Made by a program: the position numbers and the translations under genes. From Simkania sp. (lineage in GTDB: Bacteria; Chlamydiota; Chlamydiia; Chlamydiales; Simkaniaceae): a stretch of 5,062 nucleotides of DNA. Positions 1 through 4,698 of this stretch are shown piece by piece. Where the stretch lies: contig JANQSR010000099.1 in assembly GCA_028279205.1 (NCBI GenBank), forward strand, positions 1-5,062. The letters are read 5' to 3'. Within the stretch, counting starts at the first letter, position 1. Every line of letters begins with the position of its first letter. Below the pieces are notes generated by a model. That model saw only the letters and a program-made list of their open reading frames with translations. It had not been told where the DNA came from and did not search any database.

Positions 1-338
1 TCTTCTACGCTAGAGTAGATTTTTTTTCTAAATGCCGTGGCATAGAACTCATTCTGGATCGTCTGATGGAACCGTTCGCATATCCCATTTGTTTGAGGGA
101 ACTTTGCTTTTGTTCTTGTGTGAGCTATATTTTCTATTGAAAGATATAGCTCATATTCATGACTTTCCTTCTTGCCGCAATATTCTGTCCCCCTGTCCGT
201 CAGGATCGGTAGAATTCGCACATTTTGCTCTTCAAACCAAGGGATAACCTCATCATTGAGCACTTGGGCAGCTACAAGTGCTTTCTTTCTGTCATATAGC
301 TTGACAAAAGCCACCTTTTCTCTCAGATAAACAAGGAT
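1..338 (-). pseudogene. IS481-like transposase, C-terminal catalytic fragment
   Basis: The minus strand reads as an integrase-core (rve, DDE) transposase from about position 323 down to the window edge, where the frame is still open. Visible landmarks are KLYDRKKALVAAQVLND, then LTDRGTEYCG carrying the second catalytic Asp, then HTRTKAKFPQTNGICERF carrying the catalytic Glu 39 residues later. The NG-ICERF signature is typical of IS481-type elements. The part with the first catalytic Asp and the N-terminal helix-turn-helix is missing: going upstream the frame meets TGA at 339-341, and the sequence changes to an IS630-like scrap shared with 4669-4698. No start codon or ribosome site fits, so this is a truncated copy that cannot be active as it stands. 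The family is clear; whether the gene is intact to the left of the window is unknown. Confidence 0.8.
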
Positions 339-358
339 TCACCTATATTTGAGGCGAC
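332..358. repeat. left copy of imperfect direct repeat at an IS junction
   Basis: This stretch matches 4669-4698 in the same orientation over 30 alignment columns; the only difference is a missing TCA in this copy. Here it joins the IS481 fragment (left) to the end of the repeat-protein gene (right). Read on the minus strand, part of it matches the coding frame of the IS630 fragment at 4558-4697 (VAS-NIGESL), so it is probably a tiny scrap of that transposase. Confidence 0.75.
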
Positions 359-361
359 AAG

Positions 362-925
362 TTAAGTCTCAAATGACTTGGAATGGTAGGGTGCTAGGTA
401 AGAATATTCGATTTCCTCATCAACATCCCTTTTCTTTTCTATGTGAATAGATCCGATGTTAAAGTAAACCGCTTGGAGTTTTTGCTCAACCCAAAGATCT
501 GCTTCTGCTAATGACTCGAAACACCTGGCGGCTAGCTCATAATGTTCGAGCGCTTTATCTTTATCAATATCTTCCTTCTTCTCTAAGTAAATAGATTCGA
601 TCCCAGAGTAAACATCTCCGAGTTTCTTCTTAGCCTCAAAATTCCCTTGGTCTGCTAATGGCTTGAAACGTTTGCTGGCTAGCTCATGATATTCGATCGA
701 CCTATTATATCTTCTTTTCCCCACTGAATAAGTCCGATCGGTTAGCTTTTGTGCTTCCTCATTCCATTCGGTGATCTCTTTTTCAGAAATTGAAGCTCCT
801 TCTGACCTTCCTACAGTAGTTTTTTCAAAAATCTCTGTTAAATCACAATTTGGGGTTCCACCTCCATCAACAGGATTAAAATTGCTTTCATCTATAGATC
901 TATCAGGATAATTATTAACGTTCAT
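362..925 (-). CDS. TPR/Sel1-like helical repeat protein, probably C-terminally truncated
   Basis: The 187-residue product has no signal peptide or membrane segment and is rich in charged residues, so it is probably cytoplasmic or a secreted effector-type protein. Residues 1-60 are low in complexity and polar. From residue 76 there are repeats with a period near 49 residues: unit one starts SIEYHELASKRFKPLAD, unit two starts ALEHYELAARCFESLAE, and each ends in a SIYLEKKED- or SIHIEKKRD-like helix. The Y-ELA-R and alternating small/aromatic pattern is that of TPR or Sel1-like helical hairpins, which bind proteins. A third unit begins (EIEYSYLAPYHSKSF) but stops after 16 residues, with the stop codon only bases from the 332-358 repeat, so the 3' end was probably lost in a rearrangement. 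The duplication is visible in DNA too (504-550 against 651-697). The ATG at 925 follows AAGAGG at 940-935, nine bases away, and a fitting promoter. No specific function can be assigned. Confidence 0.65.
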   Translation of the reverse strand: MNVNNYPDRSIDESNFNPVDGGGTPNCDLTEIFEKTTVGRSEGASISEKEITEWNEEAQKLTDRTYSVGKRRYNRSIEYHELASKRFKPLADQGNFEAKKKLGDVYSGIESIYLEKKEDIDKDKALEHYELAARCFESLAEADLWVEQKLQAVYFNIGSIHIEKKRDVDEEIEYSYLAPYHSKSFET

Positions 926-934
926 ACTAAGAGA

Positions 935-978
935 CCTCTTGTTTAAGCGATAAAAATCACCTCTGATGGGCTCGTCAA
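935..978 (-). promoter_or_regulatory. putative sigma-70/sigma-66 promoter and RBS of the repeat-protein gene
   Basis: On the minus strand, TTGACG (978-973) is separated by 17 bases from TTTTAT (955-950), and AAGAGG (940-935) lies nine bases before the ATG at 925. The -35 matches consensus at five of six positions and the -10 at four of six. The implied leader is very short, roughly 15-20 bases. It is a prediction from motif and spacing only. Confidence 0.4.
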
Positions 979-1193
979 CACTTATTTTTGTATCACTCGA
1001 GACCCTTTCTTCGGCGGATGAAAAAAAAGGTATAAAAAGAGCACCTAAAAGTCAATTTTTTTATCGGATCAGGGTGCAATCAAAAGTGTTGAGGCTTAAC
1101 TTAAGCGGCCTTCTGCTCTTTCCATTCGATAACTTTGAGCGGGTCGCTTCCTTCTCATGCCCACTCCTGTTCGTTTTTTTTAACTCAGCCGAC

Positions 1194-1229
1194 ATTTTCA
1201 GGGGCAACTAACTTGTCGCCTCTGAAAAT
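1194..1229. repeat. 36-bp imperfect palindrome sharing sequence with the flanking direct repeats
   Basis: The two 18-base halves, ATTTTCAGGGGCAACTAA and CTTGTCGCCTCTGAAAAT, are inverted copies matching at 14 of 18 positions. The right half contains GTCGCCTCTGAAAAT, which is exact on the opposite strand at 4684-4698. TAACTTGTCGCCTC at 1209-1222 is exact on the opposite strand at 351-364. It could be two transposon ends abutting, a very small MITE-like element, or a palindromic repeat family of this genome. Confidence 0.6.
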
Positions 1230-1288
1230 CTCTAATTTTGCAAATTTTATCAGGCAATTTCGAAGTTTTTTAGCCCCTATTTCGCACG

Positions 1289-1483
1289 TCATGGTTCGGA
1301 ATAAATATTTTTGAATAGACCTCCCAATATATCAATGACTCGAAGATGAAAATCTCGCATGTTAGTGAGGATCATTTTTAGCTTGTCTGCGGTTTTGTGA
1401 TAGATCACGTGTACTCCTTCAAATACTTGATAGATCCACCCTATCGTGGGACGTGCTCTCTGTTTGCCCACTTGTTTGAAGCC
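1289..1483 (-). pseudogene. IS1634/IS4-like transposase, C-terminal remnant
   Basis: The reading frame encodes RPTIGWIYQVFEGVHVIYH, then LKMILTNMRDFHLRVIDILG and a terminal FKNIYS. This follows the C-terminal signature of IS1634-type DDE transposases (PT-RW-FQ-F-GIH, then a short helix ending LLG--Y--YYS). Only about 60 residues remain; the catalytic domain is gone and the frame is closed by TGA at 1484-1486. A neighbouring minus-strand frame reads ASAIEASNKWANRE just upstream, so a frameshift near 1460 may have separated two pieces of one gene. There is no ribosome site, and the GTG at 1471 is not a credible start. It lies directly beyond the porin terminator. Confidence 0.6.
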
Positions 1484-1521
1484 TCAATTGCAGATGCCAT
1501 ATTTTTTTCTGCTCCTTAAAT

Positions 1522-1558
1522 AAAAAAAACCGGCAGAAGTCTCTTCTGCGGGTTTTTT
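1522..1558 (-). terminator. rho-independent terminator of the porin gene
   Basis: A hairpin pairs 1530-1539 with 1543-1552 (nine of ten pairs, three-base loop). It is flanked by eight A at 1522-1529 and six T at 1553-1558. Read on the minus strand it lies about 35 bases after the porin stop codon and is followed by eight U. The symmetric A/T flanks mean it could also stop transcription coming from the left. Confidence 0.85.
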
Positions 1559-1586
1559 GTTCCTTCGAACTTTTAAGGGTTTAACC

Positions 1587-2903
1587 TTAGAAGTCGAAAC
1601 GAAGGTTAAGTTTAAGCCCGTAGGTCTTGAAATCAGCCCAAGGCATTGAAGAACCATCTGCTTTAAAGCTAGTTCCCCAGTTGTGCCAGATCTGCTCCTC
1701 AAACCCAGCTTTGAAAGCGATGTGGTAACGATCATCGAGCATCCAAGCCTGCCAGAGCAGTCCAAGTCCAAGCTCAGTGACACCTTTGACAGTGTCGTAA
1801 TATCCATCCTTGCCTGTACCTTTTTTGGCGTGAAGAACTGTTTTGCCTTTATCTTTTGCTGTGGAATTAAAAATTGTGTCCTTACGATAAAGATCTCTGT
1901 ATCGAACCCACATGCCAGTAAGCGCGATATCGGAATAGAGCCCTACGTTTTTGCTCATCAAGAAGAGCAGGTTAACCCCGCTTCGAAGACCAATGCCTCC
2001 TATCTTCATGACTTCATTAACTTTGTAAGAATCAAAAGTCGCACCATCTCCTAAGTCAGTATATTGGTTAGGCGTCGTACTAGGCACTACAACCCTGAAA
2101 GTGGAGTCGTTATCAGCCATCGCCGTAATAGCAGTAGTGTGATTTTGCCATACTCCCTTGAGCCCAGAGAAAAGGCGGCATTGGAGGTATTGACTGAAGT
2201 AGGAGTTTCTAGCGAGTTCAAGATCTAGAGTGTTGTAATCTAAATCATACTTTGAAGAAGGCATACCTGGCATACCGAGAAGCACAAGTTTTTCACGAGC
2301 AGGAACTGTTCTTTTTGTTACAAGAGCTTCTCCTGCAGCATTCAACCGAGCAAAGGCAGAACGATCTAGACTGGTCGTTACACTTGGATTTAGCCATGTG
2401 TAGCGAAGAGCCATATCCCAGCCATCATGGCCTAGATTTAGACCAAGACCCACCTTAAAACCTGCACTCCACTTTTCCGTGATGTTTGTTTCGGTCTTCT
2501 TTGAGAAAGGCACCAGGTAATAATTTTGAATTCTCGGTTCACCACTAATACCACCATCAATACCAACTACATTGGTTCTTGCTACGGCAGATGCTCCAGG
2601 ATTAGTAGTACCATTGAAGAGAATCTTATTGGAGCCCTGAGCTCCTCTGATGACTTCGGATGAAGTGAGGTACTCCTTGCCTTCTTGGCAAGCGTTCCAC
2701 CAGATGAAATCGACATCCATAAAGATGTCTGCGCCACCTGCGACCCGAGGGCCTGCGCTGGGCGTGATTTCACGGTATTGGCCACCCTTCTGATGCATAT
2801 CAGAAGAATCTGATTGGTTATAAGATTGCGCATTCGCTGTTGTAAACAAACTCACGCATATCAACCCAAAAACGGGACATAGTTTCTTAAGGTTCATTTG
2901 CAT
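1587..2903 (-). CDS. MOMP-like pore-forming outer membrane protein (Lpg1974 / Legionella-OMP family)
   Basis: The 438-residue precursor is a predicted beta-barrel porin of the outer membrane. Residues 1-26 are a Sec signal peptide: positive LKK, a hydrophobic core (VFGLICVSLF) and an ANA-Q cleavage site. The mature protein starts with a polar linker; residues 58-77 (ADIFMDVDFIWWNACQEGKE) match the first-strand block of Lpg1974-type porins. Further barrel-like strands are at 147-170 (FKVGLGLNLGHDGWDMALRY), 301-338, and 376-406 (ELGLGLLWQAWMLDDRYHIA). It ends LKLNLRFDF with the terminal Phe recognised by the BAM machinery. Only two cysteines remain after cleavage (72 and 242). The first ATG is preferred over the one at 2897 because its signal peptide then aligns without gaps with that of the 3550-3759 protein, and GGGAG lies ten bases upstream. 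Such porins carry solutes and can act as adhesins in chlamydiae; the substrate is unknown. The gene looks intact. Confidence 0.85.
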   Translation of the reverse strand: MQMNLKKLCPVFGLICVSLFTTANAQSYNQSDSSDMHQKGGQYREITPSAGPRVAGGADIFMDVDFIWWNACQEGKEYLTSSEVIRGAQGSNKILFNGTTNPGASAVARTNVVGIDGGISGEPRIQNYYLVPFSKKTETNITEKWSAGFKVGLGLNLGHDGWDMALRYTWLNPSVTTSLDRSAFARLNAAGEALVTKRTVPAREKLVLLGMPGMPSSKYDLDYNTLDLELARNSYFSQYLQCRLFSGLKGVWQNHTTAITAMADNDSTFRVVVPSTTPNQYTDLGDGATFDSYKVNEVMKIGGIGLRSGVNLLFLMSKNVGLYSDIALTGMWVRYRDLYRKDTIFNSTAKDKGKTVLHAKKGTGKDGYYDTVKGVTELGLGLLWQAWMLDDRYHIAFKAGFEEQIWHNWGTSFKADGSSMPWADFKTYGLKLNLRFDF

Positions 2904-3295
2904 TCTCTTTTTTCTCCCTTTTAGAGATCTTTTTGAACTTTCTTTTCGCAGTCACATACGAACGTTTGTAAAACATACGAAACAGCATTTTTTCTAGCAA
3001 GAAACGGGGCTTGATCCAGGCACTCTAAGTCTGTGCATTTCGCAAGCAGACGCTCTGCACGTTGCTTTTAAGTATACAATCAACTGGCAAAAACTTACCA
3101 TTTCATGTTTGCTCACGATTCTACGCGAGTTTTCGACAATAAGGCAAGATAAAAATTTAACCTTTTTTAAAATTAGGCGAAATCGTCCTAAATTTACAGG
3201 GTGAAATCGGTGTTAGATCGATAAGCTTGCTACCCACTTTGCAATTTTTGTGGGTTTAAGTGATCGGGAAAATAGTTGACGGAGGGCATTCTCTT
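2904..3295 (-). promoter_or_regulatory. upstream region and putative promoter of the porin gene
   Basis: The best promoter candidate on the minus strand is TTGCCT (3147-3142), an 18-base spacer and TAGAAT (3123-3118), preceded by an AT-rich tract at 3150-3172 that could act as an UP element. This gives a leader near 210 bases before the ATG at 2903. The leader holds overlapping inverted repeats at 3029-3060 and two ACATACGAA copies at 2954-2962 and 2973-2981, 19 bases apart. Near the start is GGGAG followed by AAAAAAGAGA. A second, shorter hairpin (ACCCAC/GTGGGT) lies near 3230-3255. No coding frame is convincing here. Confidence 0.4.
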
Positions 3296-3350
3296 AAAGA
3301 AAAAATCCCTCTGGAAAAGCACGTTTTAAGATGCCATTCAGAGGGGGATT
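3296..3350 (-). terminator. rho-independent terminator of the small exported-protein unit
   Basis: The arms 3304-3313 (AATCCCTCTG) and 3339-3350 (CAGAGGGGGATT) pair, with two extra G in one arm and a small inner GCA/TGC stem in the loop. On the minus strand the hairpin is followed by six T, a C and three more T (3305-3296). It would end a transcript coming from the 3550-3759 gene and passing through the structured block at 3390-3533. It is on the wrong strand to serve anything from the left. Confidence 0.75.
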
Positions 3351-3389
3351 AACGAAAGCTGGTTCTAGCTTGTTTTAAGGCGTGACTAC

Positions 3390-3533
3390 GTCCCCGCCTC
3401 AACGCGGGGACTTGTAGGGGCTGATACCCAGACCATCTAGCCCAAGGCTTAAGAACAGTCTAGCAAGTGGTCTGGGAAAATTCAAGAGCGGCTTTCATCC
3501 CGCCCCTGAACAGGCAGGATTCCCGCTCGTGAC
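3390..3533 (-). other. block of three strong hairpins; probable IS200/IS605 (TnpB-type) element end
   Basis: Three stems follow one another. GTCCCCGC at 3390-3397 pairs with 3404-3411 (8 of 8, six-base loop). CCCAGACCA at 3427-3435 pairs with 3468-3476 (9 of 9), enclosing a CTAG/CTAG stem. GAGCGG at 3486-3491 pairs with 3523-3528, enclosing ATCC/GGAT and GCC/GGC. On the minus strand the last one reads GAGCGGGAATCCTGCC, then GGGGCGGGATGAAAGCC. This is the form seen at the right end of many tnpB-carrying IS605/IS1341 elements, where it also forms the 3' part of the guide (omega) RNA. No tnpA or tnpB frame is present on either side, so it would be an orphan end. It could instead be a structured 3' UTR or small RNA, since it sits between the exported-protein gene and its terminator. 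The strand given is that of the likely host transcript. Confidence 0.45.
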
Positions 3534-3549
3534 AGCTAAAAAGCTGGCC

Positions 3550-3759
3550 TTACTCTGCATCAGCATCCTCTTTCGCTTCTTCTTTCTCAGCTTGGTCGCA
3601 GCAGGAAGAGGCGAAACCCTCTTCTTCTGTTTTTTCAACCTCCATAGGAGTTGCTTCTCGATCTGCTTCAGGCTTTTTTTCTTCTGCGGTTGCCGTTTTA
3701 AACATTCCCAAACAAATGAGCATGAAAATAGGCAATAGCTTTTTTAAATGTACTTTCAT
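3550..3759 (-). CDS. small exported acidic protein with porin-like signal peptide
   Basis: The 69-residue product begins with a clear Sec signal peptide (LKKLLPIFMLICLGMFKTATA-E, cleavage after residue 25). The predicted mature chain of 44 residues is very acidic, with many Glu/Asp and Lys, no aromatic residue except one Phe, and an adjacent Cys pair (FASSCCDQ). The leader matches that of the porin at 1587-2903 at 14 of 26 positions without gaps. The start is well supported: AAGGAG at 3772-3767 lies seven bases before the ATG. No family is recognised for the mature part. It may be a genuine periplasmic or surface peptide, where the Cys pair could form disulfides as in chlamydial envelope proteins. 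It may also be a porin paralogue whose barrel was replaced, since the hairpin block follows right after its stop. It lies 11 bases after the stop of the ribbon-helix-helix-like frame, so the two could be cotranscribed. Confidence 0.7.
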   Translation of the reverse strand: MKVHLKKLLPIFMLICLGMFKTATAEEKKPEADREATPMEVEKTEEEGFASSCCDQAEKEEAKEDADAE

Positions 3760-3770
3760 TTTTTTTCTCC

Positions 3771-4022
3771 TTAATTAAGTTTCTTTGAAAGTTTTCTAAG
3801 TCCAAACATAAAGGACAATCTCACTAATCTTTTTCTACTACTCGAAAAAGAATCGAGCTGCGAGGCAATATCCAGAGGTGACGTAAAAAGCTTGGATACG
3901 ATTAAACCCCTTACATAGTCACCTGCAGACATCTCTGAAACATCACTTGCTTCCGATCTTAAGTACTACCCGGGACAACGGACGTGTACCGTAAGAACTC
4001 GATGTCTACCTATCTTTTCTAA
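3771..4022 (-). pseudogene. ribbon-helix-helix (MobC/CopG-like) protein gene interrupted by in-frame TAG
   Basis: One minus-strand frame reads KIGRHRVLTVHVRCPG, then TAG at 3968-3966, then YLRSEASDVSEMSAGDYVRG and LIVSKL, and continues 64 codons after the TAG to TAA at 3773-3771. A beta strand (RVLTVHVR), a turn with P-EY, a helix and then MS-GDYVR-LI is the pattern of ribbon-helix-helix DNA-binding proteins, as in MobC relaxosome proteins and CopG-type antitoxins. The TAG replaces the position where Glu or Gln is usual, so a single base change would explain it. The C-terminal part is basic (SSSRKRLVRLSFMFGLRKLSKKLN, given here only as a tail rich in Arg, Lys and Ser). After the TAG, a 53-codon frame could restart at the ATG at 3932. 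The true start of the upstream part is unclear; the frame is open back to an ATG at 4163 but has no good ribosome site. The stop is 11 bases before the exported-protein ATG. Confidence 0.45.
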
Positions 4023-4262
4023 ACAAACTACCCCAAATCTAAAATTTAGGTCAAAGAGGCTCTCATTTTTATTCCTTACATATAAGGTATGAGAAGGCTT
4101 TCGCCTCTTACATGAGGCATGCCCCAAGCGAAGGCGTTTTTGACTAAAACAATTTATTGACATTCTATTTAGCTGGGCAAGAATATGTCAAGTGAAAAAT
4201 GATGTAACGGCAACGTGATAATGTCCCCCCCTAACAAATATTTGGAATAGGAGGCGTTAGGC
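4023..4262. other. intergenic stretch, probable decayed sequence and IS left flank
   Basis: No convincing gene. The minus-strand frame continues open to 4163 but the residues there are not protein-like. A small hairpin (AAGGC/GCCTC around 4092-4110) is present. SD-like AAGGAA just before an ATG on the minus strand near 4065 opens a frame of only six codons. The right part, around 4200-4262, has the look of an IS481/ISNCY left flank (GATAATGTCCCC) and the ribosome site GGAGG eight bases before the ATG at 4263. Confidence 0.35.
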
Positions 4263-4454
4263 ATGGAGGTAAGGATGACACAAAAGGAATTGAAAAGACT
4301 CGATGTGCTGATAGCATTAAATTGTCCTAAACAAGACTCGACCTTACATTCATCTTTGCTTTGCCTTGAAACCCCCTTAGCACAGCAAAAAAAAGAAGTA
4401 CTGCTCTCTGATAGTGGATACTTGAAATATCCCCTAGAGTCTTTCCCCTCTTAA
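4263..4454 (+). pseudogene. IS481/ISNCY-like transposase, N-terminal fragment
   Basis: The frame starts MEVRMTQKELKRLDVLIALN, and from the second Met (4275) this matches the usual beginning of IS481/ISNCY-type transposases, which open with a T/S-Q-K-E-L-K-R-x-x-V-L helix before the helix-turn-helix. After about 20 residues the similarity ends; the rest (CPKQDSTLHSSLL onward) resembles nothing I know, and TAA closes it at 4452-4454. GGAGG lies eight bases upstream of the first ATG, and a second GGAGG precedes the ATG at 4275, so translation signals survive even though the gene does not. It belongs to the same broad family as the C-terminal fragment at 1-338, but on the opposite strand. The family call rests on a short match. 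Confidence 0.5.
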
Positions 4455-4472
4455 CAGAGCAAAAAGTCATAG

Positions 4473-4489
4473 CTGGGGCCCTGCCCCAG
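4473..4489. other. GC-rich hairpin between IS fragments
   Basis: CTGGGGC (4473-4479) pairs perfectly with GCCCCAG (4483-4489) around a three-base CCT loop, in an otherwise AT-rich area, and is followed by ACCCCG. There is no U-run on either side, so it is not a standard rho-independent terminator. It may be an IS subterminal structure. Confidence 0.4.
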
Positions 4490-4557
4490 ACCCCGTTCTG
4501 CTTATGATAAGGTTAAGGTAAAGTCTGTTTTACTTGCAAATTTTATCTGTGACACAG

Positions 4558-4697
4558 TTAAATGAACACTCCCAGCCGCTTTGTTGTATGCCACGCGGCT
4601 TGATCAAGCACAATCACTGCATCTCTCCCTTCCGGGATTCTTGCCGATATGTGCTCGAGATGCACAAGCAAGGATTCACCTATATTTTCAGAGGCGA
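4558..4697 (-). pseudogene. IS630 transposase, internal fragment
   Basis: The minus strand reads VASENIGESLLVHLEHIS, then ARIPEGRDAVIVLDQAAWHTTKRLGVFI and TAA at 4560-4558. The VIVLDQAAWHTTK motif is the second catalytic Asp block of IS630/Tc1-mariner-type DDE transposases (usual form hhVLDxAGWH). Only about 46 residues survive: the N-terminal helix-turn-helix, the first Asp and the C-terminal catalytic Glu are absent. It abuts the IS5 fragment directly, and its first codons are shared with the scrap at 332-358. It cannot be functional. Confidence 0.75.
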
Positions 4698-4698
4698 C
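4669..4698. repeat. right copy of imperfect direct repeat at an IS junction
   Basis: This is the longer copy of the repeat at 332-358 (27 of 30 columns identical, the rest one three-base gap). It spans the point where the IS630 fragment meets the IS5 fragment. Its ATTTTCAGAGGCGAC part is also present, inverted, in the palindrome at 1194-1229. Confidence 0.75.

Larger units (their letters stand above)
926..1288. other. intergenic stretch without a convincing gene
   Basis: About 360 bases. It holds the promoter and ribosome site of the repeat-protein gene near 935-978 and the palindrome at 1194-1229. The plus-strand frame 966-1211 and a 44-codon minus-strand frame at 1195-1061 have neither ribosome sites nor recognisable sequence. 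Another minus-strand frame reads DPLKVIEWKEQKAA between stops, which may be a scrap of a decayed gene, but I cannot place it. Confidence 0.5.

Noticed and set aside
32..247. 71-codon plus-strand frame at the left end
   Set aside because: It is the complement of the IS481 transposase fragment, whose minus-strand frame carries catalytic motifs.
1061..1195. 44-codon minus-strand frame beginning MSAELKKTNRSG
   Set aside because: The ATG follows the palindrome without any ribosome site and the residues match nothing known; possibly a decayed gene scrap.
966..1211. 81-codon plus-strand frame between the repeat-protein promoter and the palindrome
   Set aside because: No ribosome site, no recognisable motif, and it overlaps the promoter region of the minus-strand gene and ends in the palindrome.
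1484..1807. 107-codon minus-strand frame overlapping the porin 3' end, and other frames inside the porin gene (1683-2054, 2252-2458, 2582-2833)
   Set aside because: They lie inside the well-supported porin gene in other frames and have no independent signals.
3390..3533. tmRNA, RNase P RNA or CRISPR array as explanation of the hairpin block
   Set aside because: It lacks the CCA-type acceptor and T-arm of tmRNA, the conserved RNase P core words, and any regularly spaced repeated unit.
3529..3738. 69-codon plus-strand frame over the small exported-protein gene
   Set aside because: It is the complement of the minus-strand gene, which has a strong ribosome site and signal peptide; the plus frame has neither.
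4157..4186. Perfect TTGACA at 4157-4162 on the plus strand as a promoter for the 4263 fragment
   Set aside because: No acceptable -10 at 16-18 bases; the best hexamer (GAATAT) matches only three of six positions.
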